The notes below the pieces were generated by a model that had not been told where the DNA came from, searched no databases, and worked only from the letters and a program-made list of their open reading frames with translations. The position numbers and the translations under genes are program-made. Positions 46,776 to 56,628 of a DNA stretch of 64,000 nt are shown here, one piece after another (the first letter of the stretch is position 1; every line of letters begins with the position of its first letter). The DNA lies in contig NZ_CP014546.1 in the NCBI RefSeq assembly GCF_001579805.1, positions 4,960,001-5,024,000 on the forward strand. The letters run 5' to 3'. Source of the stretch: Pseudomonas azotoformans. GTDB lineage: Bacteria > Pseudomonadota > Gammaproteobacteria > Pseudomonadales > Pseudomonadaceae.

Positions 46776-47837
46776 ATGAGCACCTGGCCAGACACCCGCA
46801 TTATCGACCTGCTGGGGATCGAACTGCCCATCATCCAGGCGCCCATGGCCGTGGGTACGACCACGGCCATGGTCATCGAGGCCAGTAAAGCCGGGGCGCT
46901 GGGCTCATTGCCGGCGGCTGCACTGAGCCTCGCGCAATTGCGCGAAGCCCTGGCCGCCATCCGTGAGGCCAGCCCGCGCCCGATCAACGTCAACTTCTTC
47001 TGCCACCAACCGCCAGCCCCCGACGCTGCGCGTGATCGGCGCTGGAAGGACTTGCTGGAACCCTACTACCGCGAATTGGGTGCCGATTTTGAAGCGCCGA
47101 CGCCTGTGTCCAACCGCGAACCGTTTAACGAAGCGGCTTGCCAAGTCATCGAGGAATTCTGTCCCGAAGTCGTCAGTTTTCACTTCGGCCTGCCGGAAAA
47201 AGCCCTGCTGGATCGGGTAAAAGCCACAGGCGCGAAGGTGTTGTCCTCGGCCACCACGGTGGAAGAAGCGATCTGGCTGGAGCAGCACGGCTGCGACGCA
47301 ATCATCGCCATGGGCAGTGAAGCGGGCGGCCATCGTGGCTTGTTTCTCAGCGATGACCTCAATACCCAGATAGGCCTGTTCGCCCTGCTGCCGCAAGTGG
47401 TTGACGCCGTGAGCGTGCCGGTGATTGCCGCCGGGGGAATCGGTGACGCACGCGGAATTGTCGCGGCCTTTGCCCTGGGCGCCTCGGCGGTGCAAATCGG
47501 TACGGCTTACCTGTTTACACCTGAAGCCAATGTCACCCCTTCGCACCACCACGCACTGCGCCATGCCCAGGCCAGCGAAACCGCACTGACCAACCTGTTC
47601 ACCGGTCGCCCGGCACGGGGCATCGTCAACCGTGTGATGCGTGAGTTGGGCGCAATCAACCCAGCAGCTCCGGCCTTCCCCACCTCCGGCGGCGCGTTGA
47701 TACCGCTCAAAGCCAAGGATGAAGCAGGTTTCAGTAACCTGTGGTCTGGCCAGGCACTGCGCCTGGGCAAAGACACCACCACCTATGAGTTGACGCGTGA
47801 ACTGGCGCAGCAGGCGCTGGCCAAACTCAACCCATAG
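46776..47837 (+). CDS. Nitronate monooxygenase, class I
   Basis: 353 aa FMN-dependent TIM barrel. Class I motifs are visible: QAPMAVGTTT, NVNFFCHQPP, SFHFGLPEK and GSEAGGHRG. It oxidises propionate-3-nitronate and other alkyl nitronates, giving protection against these toxins. CTGGAGAGACATCCC precedes the ATG. It is a separate gene between the hydrolase and modA. Confidence 0.92.
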   Translation: MSTWPDTRIIDLLGIELPIIQAPMAVGTTTAMVIEASKAGALGSLPAAALSLAQLREALAAIREASPRPINVNFFCHQPPAPDAARDRRWKDLLEPYYRELGADFEAPTPVSNREPFNEAACQVIEEFCPEVVSFHFGLPEKALLDRVKATGAKVLSSATTVEEAIWLEQHGCDAIIAMGSEAGGHRGLFLSDDLNTQIGLFALLPQVVDAVSVPVIAAGGIGDARGIVAAFALGASAVQIGTAYLFTPEANVTPSHHHALRHAQASETALTNLFTGRPARGIVNRVMRELGAINPAAPAFPTSGGALIPLKAKDEAGFSNLWSGQALRLGKDTTTYELTRELAQQALAKLNP

Positions 47838-47873
47838 AACCTGTGGCAACTTTGCACTGTACCGGCAATGGCC

Positions 47874-47903
47874 AACCGCTATATATTCCCATACATAGCG
47901 GTT
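47874..47903. promoter_or_regulatory. ModE-like operator
   Basis: Inverted repeat with perfect 9-bp outer arms AACCGCTAT / ATAGCGGTT; extended to 13 bp each side it matches 12 of 13. The CGCTATAT core is the ModE recognition pattern. It sits about 48 bp before modA, where molybdate-bound ModE would repress. No modE is in the window. Confidence 0.7.
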
Positions 47904-47920
47904 AAGCCTTCTACCTATAA

Positions 47921-48709
<789 letters not shown>

Positions 48710-49390
48710 ATGCCGTTATCGAGTGCCGATTTTTCCGCTATCTGGTTGACCATCAAACTGGCGTCACTGACTACCGTGATCCTGCTGGTCATCGGCACTC
48801 CGATTGCCCTGTGGTTGTCGCGCACCCGCTCCTGGTGGCGCGGCCCCATTGGCGCCATCGTCGCGTTGCCGTTGGTGTTGCCACCGACGGTGATCGGTTT
48901 CTACCTGCTGTTGACCATGGGCCCTAATGGCTACTTCGGCCAGTTCACCCAATGGCTGGGCCTGGGCACCCTCACCTTCAGCTTCGCCGGGCTGGTCATT
49001 GGCTCGGTGATCTATTCCATGCCGTTTGTGGTGCAGCCGTTGCAAAACGCCTTCTCCGCCATCGGCACACGCCCGCTGGAAGTGGCCGCGACCTTGCGGG
49101 CCAATCCTTGGGACACATTCTTCACAGTGATTTTGCCCCTGGCGCGGCCAGGGTTTATCACCGCCTCCATCCTGGGTTTTGCGCACACCGTCGGAGAATT
49201 CGGCGTGGTGCTGATGATCGGCGGCAACATCCCGGACAAGACCCGGGTGGTGTCCGTGCAAATCTACGACCACGTGGAAGCCATGGAATATGCTCAGGCC
49301 CACTGGCTGGCCGGCTCGATGGTGGTGTTCGCGTTCCTGGTGTTGCTGGCGCTGTATTCCAGCCGTAAAACCAAGATGGGCTGGAGTTGA
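48710..49390 (+). CDS. modB: Molybdate ABC transporter permease
   Basis: 226 aa, about five membrane helices. The ABC-permease EAA loop reads [25 protein letters not shown]. The start ATG directly abuts the modA stop, and its own stop overlaps the modC ATG by one base. Translational coupling is therefore likely along the whole operon. Confidence 0.95.
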   Translation: MPLSSADFSAIWLTIKLASLTTVILLVIGTPIALWLSRTRSWWRGPIGAIVALPLVLPPTVIGFYLLLTMGPNGYFGQFTQWLGLGTLTFSFAGLVIGSVIYSMPFVVQPLQNAFSAIGTRPLEVAATLRANPWDTFFTVILPLARPGFITASILGFAHTVGEFGVVLMIGGNIPDKTRVVSVQIYDHVEAMEYAQAHWLAGSMVVFAFLVLLALYSSRKTKMGWS

Positions 49391-50475
49391 TGTCGATGAT
49401 TGATGTACGCCTGAAACTTGAGTACTCGGGCTTTGCCCTGGATGTGGACTTGCACTTGCCCGGTCGCGGTGTGACGGCGCTGTATGGGCATTCCGGTTCC
49501 GGCAAGACCACGTGCCTGCGTTGCATCGCCGGGCTGGAGCGCGCCGAAGACGGTTTTATCCAGATCAATGATGAAGTCTGGCAAGACAGTCGCAACAGGT
49601 TGTTCGTACCGCCCCATAAACGCGCGCTGGGCTACGTGTTTCAGGAGGCCAGCCTGTTCCCTCATCTGTCGGTGCGGGCCAACCTGGAGTTCGGCCTCAA
49701 GCGCATTCCTCGTCAGCAGCGCCGTGTGGATATGGCCCATGCCACCGAGTTGCTGGGCATCGGCCACCTGCTCGATCGCCATCCCCAGCACCTTTCCGGC
49801 GGTGAGCGCCAGCGCATCGGCATCGCCCGCGCCTTGCTCACCAGCCCCAGTCTGTTGTTGATGGACGAACCCCTGGCAGCCCTCGACAGCCAGCGCAAAA
49901 GCGAGATCCTGCCGTACCTCGAACGCCTGCACGATGAACTGGATATCCCGGTGCTGTACGTCAGCCATGCCCAGGATGAAGTAGCGCGCCTGGCCGACCA
50001 CATCGTCTTGCTCAGCGACGGCAAGGCCCTGGCCAGCGGCCCCATCGGCGAAACCCTGGCGCGGCTCGACCTGCCCCTGGCGCTGGGTGACGATGCAGGG
50101 GTGGTGATCAACGGCGCGGTCAGCGCCTACGACGACCACTATCAGTTGCTCACCCTGCAACTGCCTGCCAGCGCCTTGCACATGCGTGTGGCCCATGCAC
50201 CGCTGGCCGTGGGCAAAGCGTTGCGTATCAAGGTGCAAGCGCGGGATGTGAGCCTCAGCCTGCAAGCGGAGGAGCACAGCAGCATCCTCAACCGCTTGCC
50301 GGTGACGGTTACCCAGGAGATTTCGGCGGACAATAACGCCCACGTGCTGGTGCGACTGGACGCGGGTGGGACGCCGTTGCTGGCGCGCATCACGCGGTTC
50401 TCCCGCGACCAACTGCAACTGCACCCCGGCCAGAGTCTCTGGGCGCAAATCAAGGCCGTCGCGGTGTTGGCGTAA
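49390..50475 (+). CDS. modC: Molybdate ABC transporter ATP-binding protein
   Basis: 361 aa. Walker [13 protein letters not shown], signature [16 protein letters not shown], Walker [13 protein letters not shown]. The C-terminal TOBE/MOP-type domain (about residues 280-360, [14 protein letters not shown]) senses molybdate in this family. Start at 49390 overlaps the modB stop; a TTG three bases earlier is possible but not needed. Confidence 0.96.
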   Translation: MSMIDVRLKLEYSGFALDVDLHLPGRGVTALYGHSGSGKTTCLRCIAGLERAEDGFIQINDEVWQDSRNRLFVPPHKRALGYVFQEASLFPHLSVRANLEFGLKRIPRQQRRVDMAHATELLGIGHLLDRHPQHLSGGERQRIGIARALLTSPSLLLMDEPLAALDSQRKSEILPYLERLHDELDIPVLYVSHAQDEVARLADHIVLLSDGKALASGPIGETLARLDLPLALGDDAGVVINGAVSAYDDHYQLLTLQLPASALHMRVAHAPLAVGKALRIKVQARDVSLSLQAEEHSSILNRLPVTVTQEISADNNAHVLVRLDAGGTPLLARITRFSRDQLQLHPGQSLWAQIKAVAVLA

Positions 50476-50553
50476 GCAACCTTTTGGCACGACCGCACAC
50501 CGCTGCGGTCCATCAGACATACCGGCCTGATTTGTTGCCAAGGAACCCGCCTC

Positions 50554-51591
50554 ATGTCCGACTCTGCGCTACCCCGCGACCTGCATTACGTTGACGACAC
50601 CCAGCCCGGCATCCGCCGCAAGACGCTGCGGGGCAAGTTCCAGTATTTCGACCCCAAGGGTGAGCGCATCCACGACGCCGACGAGATCAAGCGCCTGAAC
50701 GCCCTCGCCGTCCCGCCGGCTTACACTGACGTGTGGATCTGCGCCGACCCGCGCGGCCACCTGCAGGCCACCGGCCGCGACGCCCGTGGACGCAAGCAAT
50801 ACCGTTATCACCCGCGCTGGCGCGAAGTGCGGGACACCGACAAGTACTCGCGGCTGCAGGAATTTGGCAGTGCACTGCCGAAATTGCGCAAACAGCTCGA
50901 AGCGCAAATCGCCGAACCCGGATTTACCCGCGAAAAGGTGCTGGCCACCGTGGTGACGCTGCTCGACGCTACGCTGATCCGCGTCGGTAATACCCAGTAC
51001 GCCCGCGACAACAAGTCCTATGGATTGACCACCCTGCGCACCCGCCATGTGGATGTCAAAGGCAGCGAAATCAAGTTCCAGTTTCGCGGCAAGAGCGGCG
51101 TCGAGCACCAAATCAGCGTTAAAGACCGGCGACTGGCAACCGTGGTCAAACGCTGCCTGGAATTGCCGGGCCAGAACCTGTTCCAGTACCTCGATGAAGA
51201 CGGCGAGCGGCACACCGTCAGCTCCCACGACGTGAATGACTATCTGCACAGCCTCACCGGCGCCGATTTCACCGCCAAGGACTACCGCACCTGGGCCGGC
51301 ACTGCCATGGCGCTGGCCGTGTTGCGGGAGTTGGAGTGGCAGCCTGAGTCCGATGCCAAAAGGCATGTTGTGTCGATGGTCAAGGATGTCGCCAAACAGC
51401 TTGGCAACACCCCAGCGGTGTGCCGCAAGTGCTACATCCACCCTGCCGTGCTGGAGCATTTCAGCCTCGGCGAACTCTCCAAGCTGCCCAAGCCGCGCAT
51501 CCGCAAAGGGCTCAAGGCCGAAGAAGTGGCCTTGGCGATGTTTCTTGAGCAACTGGCGGCGCACTTGCCGAAAAAAGCCAAGACGGGTTAG
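50554..51591 (+). CDS. DNA topoisomerase IB
   Basis: 345 aa, the poxvirus-like monomeric type IB enzyme found in Pseudomonas. Catalytic features: RVGNTQYARDNKSYGLTTLR (Arg), KSGVEHQISVKD (Lys), FTAKDYRTWAGT (Arg/His region) and NTPAVCRKCYIHP with the DNA-linking Tyr. It relaxes supercoils without ATP. AAGGAACCCGCCTC precedes the ATG. It is not part of the mod operon by function. Confidence 0.93.
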   Translation: MSDSALPRDLHYVDDTQPGIRRKTLRGKFQYFDPKGERIHDADEIKRLNALAVPPAYTDVWICADPRGHLQATGRDARGRKQYRYHPRWREVRDTDKYSRLQEFGSALPKLRKQLEAQIAEPGFTREKVLATVVTLLDATLIRVGNTQYARDNKSYGLTTLRTRHVDVKGSEIKFQFRGKSGVEHQISVKDRRLATVVKRCLELPGQNLFQYLDEDGERHTVSSHDVNDYLHSLTGADFTAKDYRTWAGTAMALAVLRELEWQPESDAKRHVVSMVKDVAKQLGNTPAVCRKCYIHPAVLEHFSLGELSKLPKPRIRKGLKAEEVALAMFLEQLAAHLPKKAKTG

Positions 51592-51715
51592 GCTTTGCCT
51601 CCCTTCTGATCCGCAGGACGACCGCCGACGTGAACCACTAAGCCTTCCAAAATGTATCTGCAACGAGCCGCCTGGCGCGCTTGTTGGCCTGTCCGACATT
51701 TTTTTGGAGGTGCTG

Positions 51716-53338
51716 ATGACTGACGTCAACCGGCTGCCCGTCCTTGTTTCCCTGCAACACTTGAGTTTCCAGTTCGCCAATGGCGAGACCTTGCTGGATG
51801 ACCTGACCCTGTCCATCGATCACACACCCACCGGCATTGTGGGGCGCAATGGTCGCGGCAAAAGCATTCTCGCCCGGTTGATCGCGGGGCTGCTGCCACC
51901 CTCCTCCGGATCGCTGAATGGCCCTGGCCGTGTGATCTACGTGGCGCAGAGCATCACGGTTGCGCCAGGGGAGACGGTCGCCGATCTCACCGGGACCGCA
52001 GTGATATTGGCCGCCCTTGAACGCATGGTTCGAGGCGCCGCACGGATCGAAGATCTGGAGTTGATCGACGACCGTTGGGACCTGGCCGAGCGTTTGCGCA
52101 GCGCCCTGGATGGCGCGGGGCTGGCGCAGCTGTCCTTTGATACCCCTGCCGACCAACTCAGCGGCGGCCAGTTGGCCAGAGTCGCGATCATCGGTGCGCT
52201 GCTGGCCGCGCCGCCGTTGCTGGTGCTCGATGAGCCCACCAACCACCTCGACAGCGATGGTCGCGCCTGGCTGCTGCGTGTGCTCGACGCTTGGCGGGAT
52301 GGCCTGGTGGTGGTCAGCCATGATCGGCAATTGCTCAACGCCATGGCGCGCATCATTGAACTGTCGCCCCTCGGCGTAAACGTCTATGGCGGCAACTACG
52401 ATGCCTATCGGCTGCAGCGTGATGCCGAACAACAGGCCGCCAGCGCCGCGCTCGACCATGCACGCCTGGAGCGCAGTCGCGAACGGCGGCGGCTGCAAAA
52501 AGACCACGACAGCCTGCAACGCAATGCCGCGCGCTCACGCAAGCATGCAGAAACCGCCAACGTCGACCGCTTCACCAAGGCGCGCTGGAAAGGTGCCGCC
52601 ACCGAGATCGTCAGCACCGTGCGTAGCGCGCATTGGCAACATAAACACGAACTGGATGCCCAGGTGCGCCAGGCTTATGAACGGGTCGAAGATGAAACGC
52701 CGACCTTGTTGGCATTGCCCGCCTCAGCGGTGCCCAACGGGCGACAGGTGCTGTCGTTGGTGGACGCACAGTTACCGTGGCTGCCGTCGACCTGTCTGAA
52801 TGTGCATCTTGCAGGTCCGGTGCGCGTCGCCGTACGTGGGCCCAACGGCTGCGGCAAGTCCACGTTGCTGAAGGTACTGGCCGGTCAATGGCAGGTCGTC
52901 GCGGGTGAATGCAACCTGCCTCTGCCCTGCGCCTACATCGATCAACACCTTGCGTTGCTGGACGATCAACGCTCCATCGTTGAACAGCTCAACCTGCTCG
53001 ATACACCCCTGGCCGAAGCCGAACTGCGCACGCGCCTGGCGTTGCTGCAACTGGATGCCTTGCGCGTCACCCAACCCACCGGGCAACTCAGCGGCGGCGA
53101 ACGCTTGAAAGCCGCGATGGCGATTGCCTTGTGGCGCGAAGTACCGGCGCAACTGCTGTTACTGGACGAACCGACCAACCATTTGGACCTGGAGTCGGTG
53201 ATGGCTTTCGAGCAAGCGCTGCAAGGTTTCAATGGGGCGATGGTGGTGGTGTCCCATGACGCGACGTTCCTCCAATCGATCAAGCCCACCCATTTCCTGG
53301 ATTGGCACGACACAGGTTGGTCGCTGGAGCCTGTCTGA
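51716..53338 (+). CDS. ABC-F family ATPase
   Basis: 540 aa, two ABC domains and no membrane segments. First: Walker A GRNGRGKS, signature LSGGQLARVAI, Walker B LLVLDEPTNHLD. Second: Walker A GPNGCGKS, signature LSGGERLKAAMA, Walker B LLLLDEPTNHLD. The linker (about residues 225-310) is rich in Arg, Lys and His. ABC-F proteins act on ribosomes. The TTTGGAGGTGCTG before the ATG at 51716 is a strong ribosome site and fixes the start, although the frame is open much further upstream through the topoisomerase gene. Confidence 0.92.
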   Translation: MTDVNRLPVLVSLQHLSFQFANGETLLDDLTLSIDHTPTGIVGRNGRGKSILARLIAGLLPPSSGSLNGPGRVIYVAQSITVAPGETVADLTGTAVILAALERMVRGAARIEDLELIDDRWDLAERLRSALDGAGLAQLSFDTPADQLSGGQLARVAIIGALLAAPPLLVLDEPTNHLDSDGRAWLLRVLDAWRDGLVVVSHDRQLLNAMARIIELSPLGVNVYGGNYDAYRLQRDAEQQAASAALDHARLERSRERRRLQKDHDSLQRNAARSRKHAETANVDRFTKARWKGAATEIVSTVRSAHWQHKHELDAQVRQAYERVEDETPTLLALPASAVPNGRQVLSLVDAQLPWLPSTCLNVHLAGPVRVAVRGPNGCGKSTLLKVLAGQWQVVAGECNLPLPCAYIDQHLALLDDQRSIVEQLNLLDTPLAEAELRTRLALLQLDALRVTQPTGQLSGGERLKAAMAIALWREVPAQLLLLDEPTNHLDLESVMAFEQALQGFNGAMVVVSHDATFLQSIKPTHFLDWHDTGWSLEPV

Positions 53339-53407
53339 GGTCATTGCACCGACGCGTAAAGCGTCCTACGGTAGTGGCCGGATAATCTCATCGAGGAACC
53401 CGACCCT

Positions 53408-54112
53408 ATGCTGCCATCGCCTCGCAAGCCTTACGCCAATGCTGCACTCGCCCACCGACAGCGTTGGCGTGGCCGGGTCGGGCTGATGCTGGTGGCCAGT
53501 CTTTCAGTTCTGGCGGGGATGACCGATGCCATCGGCTTCATGGCGAGCGGCGACTTCGTTTCATTCATGAGCGGCAACACCACGCGCCTGGCGGTGGCGA
53601 TCAGCGCGGGTGATCTTGGGCTGACCGGGCGGCTGTTGTTGCTAGTAGCAACATTTGTGGTCGGTAACGCACTGGGTGTGCTGGTCAGTCGACTCAGCCG
53701 TCGTCATGCCCTGCCTTTGCTGCTGTGTATTGCGGCGTTGTTGTGCGGTGCGGCATGGCTGCCTTTCGCTGACACACTGCTCGCGCTGCTGGCGGCAATC
53801 ATTGCGATGGGCATGCTGAATGCGGCTGTGGAAGAGGTCAACGGACTCCCCGTAGGGCTGACCTACGTCACTGGCGCGCTGTCACGCTTTGGTCGTGGGC
53901 TGGGACGCTGGTTGCTCGGAGAACGACGCACGGGCTGGCGCGTGCAGTTGATCCCATGGACCGGCATGTTCGTGGGCGCGGTGATTGGCGCATTGCTGGA
54001 GCAGCAGATGGGCTTGAAGGCGCTGATGGTCAGCGGCGTGTTGGCGGGTTTGTTGGGGTTGCTGTCACTGAAGATTCCCCGTCGCTGGCACCTGGGTTAC
54101 ATGCCGCGTTGA
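53408..54112 (+). CDS. DUF1275 (YoaK-like) membrane protein
   Basis: 234 aa, six predicted helices. Early motifs SVLAGMTDAIGFMASGDFVSFMSGNTTRLA match the DUF1275/YoaK family of inner-membrane proteins with unknown function. The start at 53408 lacks a strong ribosome site. It stands alone 70 bases after the ABC-F gene. Confidence 0.85.
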   Translation: MLPSPRKPYANAALAHRQRWRGRVGLMLVASLSVLAGMTDAIGFMASGDFVSFMSGNTTRLAVAISAGDLGLTGRLLLLVATFVVGNALGVLVSRLSRRHALPLLLCIAALLCGAAWLPFADTLLALLAAIIAMGMLNAAVEEVNGLPVGLTYVTGALSRFGRGLGRWLLGERRTGWRVQLIPWTGMFVGAVIGALLEQQMGLKALMVSGVLAGLLGLLSLKIPRRWHLGYMPR

Positions 54113-54126
54113 AGAAAAGGAGGGAT

Positions 54127-54189
54127 GCTCGCCCGACGTTTAGGCCTCGACGTCCGTGTACTGGTAAAGAGCCATCATGTCGGGCGAGC
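54127..54189. repeat. 11-bp inverted repeat
   Basis: GCTCGCCCGAC at 54127-54137 and its perfect complement at 54179-54189, separated by 41 bases, just after the DUF1275 stop. It may fold in the transcript's 3' end. It is not the same sequence as the repeat at 16203. Confidence 0.6.
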
Positions 54190-54258
54190 GGGTGAATCAT
54201 AAGCTAATGCCGGGCGGCTGTCGTGCCAGGCATTTCCTAAATCGACTAAGGCAATGGA

Positions 54259-54612
54259 TTACAGGCAGGTCGCGAGTGCAGCCAAACGACGCTTGGCGGG
54301 CATATTGTCTTCTGCGGCGTAGTACTTGATGGAGGAGCCGGCACCCGCGCTTTGCACGTCGACGAAGTAATCGCCAGCGGTGGTGTAGACGGTGTAGCCG
54401 CCCGCCGCGATCGGCTCCTTGAAGCCACCGGCATCAACGCCGAACACGCTTTCGTCCTGCCAGCCGAACTGCACGCATTCGGCAACAACCAGGGTGGCCT
54501 TATCCGAAGCCAGGGTCTTGTAGGGCGTGCCTGCGCGCGCTTCTTTCATCTTCGAACCCGCGCAACCGGCCAGGGCCGCCAATACCAGTGCGCCAATTAC
54601 CACCTTGTGCAT
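54259..54612 (-). CDS. Small lipoprotein, paralogue of the one at 42184-42537
   Basis: 117 aa. Lipobox LAGC after MHKVVIGALVLAA. The mature part is small, with AECVQFGWQDES, GAGSSIKYYAAEDNMP and a terminal ATCL. The two Cys are placed as in the other family member and may pair. The same length, the GSSIKxY motif and the Cys spacing link the two genes. CGGAGCA precedes the ATG. Confidence 0.7.
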   Translation of the reverse strand: MHKVVIGALVLAALAGCAGSKMKEARAGTPYKTLASDKATLVVAECVQFGWQDESVFGVDAGGFKEPIAAGGYTVYTTAGDYFVDVQSAGAGSSIKYYAAEDNMPAKRRLAALATCL

Positions 54613-54712
54613 GCCATTGCTCCGTTGGAAAAAAACGCGACTGTACCATTGCCACAGTCTCTACTGACGGCTGTATGAACTTTGTTTCACTGTAAAGAGA
54701 GCAGGCGCCGCC

Positions 54713-54774
54713 TATAGTGGCGACGCTCATTTTTAGAAGTCTCCCTTCGGCCCGCTCTCCCGCGGGCTTTTTTT
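54713..54774 (+). terminator. Orphan plus-strand terminator, possible short RNA
   Basis: GCCCGC-TCTCCC-GCGGGC followed by seven T (54750-54774) terminates on the plus strand, yet both flanking genes run on the minus strand. A TATAGT 30 bases upstream (54713-54718) could be a -10 element for a transcript of about 50 nt. No good -35 was seen, so the RNA is only a possibility. Confidence 0.45.
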
Positions 54775-54784
54775 CGCCTGGGTT

Positions 54785-55096
54785 TTAGAGCAACCAGCGG
54801 AACAGATAGAACAACGCCATGCTCAGCAACACCGTGACCAGCACATTTCTCGTCCAGAACATCAACGCCACTGCGCTGATACCCGCCAACAGGTAGGGGT
54901 TGGCCGGACTGAGATTCAGATGATGGTCCGCCAGGAAAATGATCGGCCCGCAAATCGCCGTGAGCATGCCGGGCACGGCAAACCCAAGAAACTCCCGCGC
55001 GCCACGGTTGAGGCGCACCGGCAGGCGCGGCTCGATAAACAGGTAACGGTTGAGAAAAACCGCCAGGCCCATTATCACAATCATCAGGAAGATCAT
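54785..55096 (-). CDS. azlD: AzlD family branched-chain amino-acid exporter subunit
   Basis: 103 aa, three or four hydrophobic helices (FLMIVIMGLAVFLNRYLF, FLGFAVPGMLTAICGPI). Start at 55096 overlaps the azlC stop by ATGA, so the longer frame upstream is not used. AzlD is the small partner of AzlC in exporting branched-chain amino acids. Confidence 0.9.
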   Translation of the reverse strand: MIFLMIVIMGLAVFLNRYLFIEPRLPVRLNRGAREFLGFAVPGMLTAICGPIIFLADHHLNLSPANPYLLAGISAVALMFWTRNVLVTVLLSMALFYLFRWLL

Positions 55097-55788
55097 GGCT
55101 GCCCTACTCCCAATCGCTTGCAGGCGTAACCCGCGCTCATGCCCAACAGGCCGGACACCACCACCGCCGATTCCCAGTGCAGGAAGCTCAACCACACCGA
55201 AAACAGCAGTGAGACCGCCACGCAGACCACCGTGGGAATATCCCGCACCACCGGCGTGATCAACGCGATGAAGGTGGCGGCAATGGAAAACTCCAGCCCC
55301 AGTTGATCAAGGCCGGGAATGCTTTTGCCGAGCACAATGCCCGCCAGGGTGAACAGGTTCCAGGCGATGTAGAACGTCAGCCCGACGCCTAGCGCATACC
55401 AACGGTTAAAGGTCTCGCGGTCGTAGTGGTTGACCAGTGCGAAGAATTCGTCGGTCAACAGAAAGCCCAGGCTGATACGCCAGCGGGTCTTGAGGGGAGA
55501 AAGGATTGGCCGCAGGTGCATGCCATACAGCAGATGCTGGGAGGTCAGCAGCAAGGTGGTCAGCACGATGGAAATCAGGCTGGCGCCAGTCTTGACCATC
55601 CCAATGGCAACCAGTTGCGCCGCACCGGCAAACACGATGGCGGATAAGCCCTGGGCTTCCAACGGGCTGAATTGCGCATCGATGGCCATGGAACCGGCCA
55701 GCAGGCCCCAAGGCGCGCAGGCCAGGGACAAGGGAATAACGGCAATGGCGCCGCGAGCAAAGGCGTAATGAGGTAAGGCAGTAGGCAT
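55093..55788 (-). CDS. azlC: AzlC family branched-chain amino-acid exporter subunit
   Basis: 231 aa. ALACAPWGLLAGSMAIDAQFSPLEAQG and FAGAAQLVAIGMV are typical of AzlC. Several helices follow. It forms the large subunit of the two-part exporter with azlD. It is the first gene of this minus-strand pair. No ribosome site better than TTTCC was seen. Confidence 0.9.
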   Translation of the reverse strand: MPTALPHYAFARGAIAVIPLSLACAPWGLLAGSMAIDAQFSPLEAQGLSAIVFAGAAQLVAIGMVKTGASLISIVLTTLLLTSQHLLYGMHLRPILSPLKTRWRISLGFLLTDEFFALVNHYDRETFNRWYALGVGLTFYIAWNLFTLAGIVLGKSIPGLDQLGLEFSIAATFIALITPVVRDIPTVVCVAVSLLFSVWLSFLHWESAVVVSGLLGMSAGYACKRLGVGQP

Positions 55789-55859
55789 GGAAACGGCTCA
55801 TCGACAGACAGTCGACAAGCATGCCAGCGCAACAACGAGCTTGTCTTGAACGATCTTGC

Positions 55860-56075
55860 TCAGGCGAGCCTGACCGACACCTGCTCCACCGAATCACGCG
55901 CTTCGCGCAACTCATAGGCATCCTGGTTGAGCCTGTGAATGGTATTGAGCAGACGCTGGCGCAGCACTTCATCGCCGAGTTTTTCGACGGCGCGCATCAG
56001 GTCGAACGCAGCGGTTTCGTTATTTTCCGCGACGGAATCGAGGGTCTTGCGCAGGTTGCGAGTGGCACGGGTCAC
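55860..56075 (-). CDS. Small conserved hypothetical protein
   Basis: 71 aa with a GTG start (GGAAGACCCC upstream). Entirely helical by composition: TRATRNLRKTLDSVAENNETAAFDLMRAVEKLGDE and ELREARDSVEQVSVRLA. No membrane segment. Family not recognised. Located just before the divergent arsR gene. Confidence 0.6.
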   Translation of the reverse strand: MTRATRNLRKTLDSVAENNETAAFDLMRAVEKLGDEVLRQRLLNTIHRLNQDAYELREARDSVEQVSVRLA

Positions 56076-56192
56076 GCGGGGTCTTCCTTCATCAGCAATG
56101 GGCAGGCACTTTAGGACATTCGTGTTTCATTTTAATTTCAAACACTTGTGGCGGATTTCAAGGCATTTGATCCATATCAATTGAAACAGGGT

Positions 56193-56235
56193 TTGACTGA
56201 TACATATGGAAATACGTATATTCGGATAACCATAT
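56193..56235 (+). promoter_or_regulatory. Predicted promoter and ArsR operator
   Basis: TTGACT (56193-56198), 18-bp spacer, TATATT (56217-56222). The dyad ATATGG (56204-56209) / CCATAT (56230-56235) straddles the -10, the usual place for ArsR repression. It is 18 to 60 bases before the arsR ATG. Confidence 0.6.
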
Positions 56236-56252
56236 ATATAAAGGCCTTGGCC

Positions 56253-56609
56253 ATGTCGGACTCCCTCTCCCCGCCCACCCTCTTCAAATGCCTGGCCGAT
56301 GCCACCCGTGCCCGCCTGACATTACTGATCCTGCGTGAAGGCGAACTTTGCGTGTGCGAACTGATCCATGCCTTGGACGACAGCCAGCCGAAAATCTCCC
56401 GGCACCTGGCGCAACTGCGCAGTTGCGGGTTGCTGCAGGACCGTCGTCAGGGTCAGTGGATCTACTACCGCATCAACCCCGCGTTGCCCGAGTGGGTGAC
56501 GCAGGTGCTGCACACCACCTTGCAAGCCAACCAGCCATGGTTGCACAGCGACGCACAGCGTCTGGATGCAATGGGCGACAGACCACAACGGGCCAGCACT
56601 TGCTGCTGA
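56253..56609 (+). CDS. arsR: Arsenical-resistance repressor ArsR
   Basis: 118 aa winged-helix metalloregulator. Metal-binding [11 protein letters not shown] is followed by the [23 protein letters not shown]-terminal Cys pair (TCC) may add a ligand. As(III) binding releases it from the operator upstream. The ATG at 56253 has AAAGG; an in-frame start at 56148 is upstream of the promoter. First gene of arsRBCH. Confidence 0.94.
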   Translation: MSDSLSPPTLFKCLADATRARLTLLILREGELCVCELIHALDDSQPKISRHLAQLRSCGLLQDRRQGQWIYYRINPALPEWVTQVLHTTLQANQPWLHSDAQRLDAMGDRPQRASTCC

Positions 56610-56628
56610 GCCATCGGAGCCTTTATTC

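Noticed and set aside
45764..46993. A 409-codon minus-strand open frame
   Set aside because: Covers the alpha/beta hydrolase and the start of the nitronate monooxygenase gene on the opposite strand; composition of a shadow frame.
51236..51715. An N-terminal extension of the ABC-F protein by 160 codons
   Set aside because: This stretch overlaps topoisomerase IB in another frame. A strong ribosome site and family start are at 51716.
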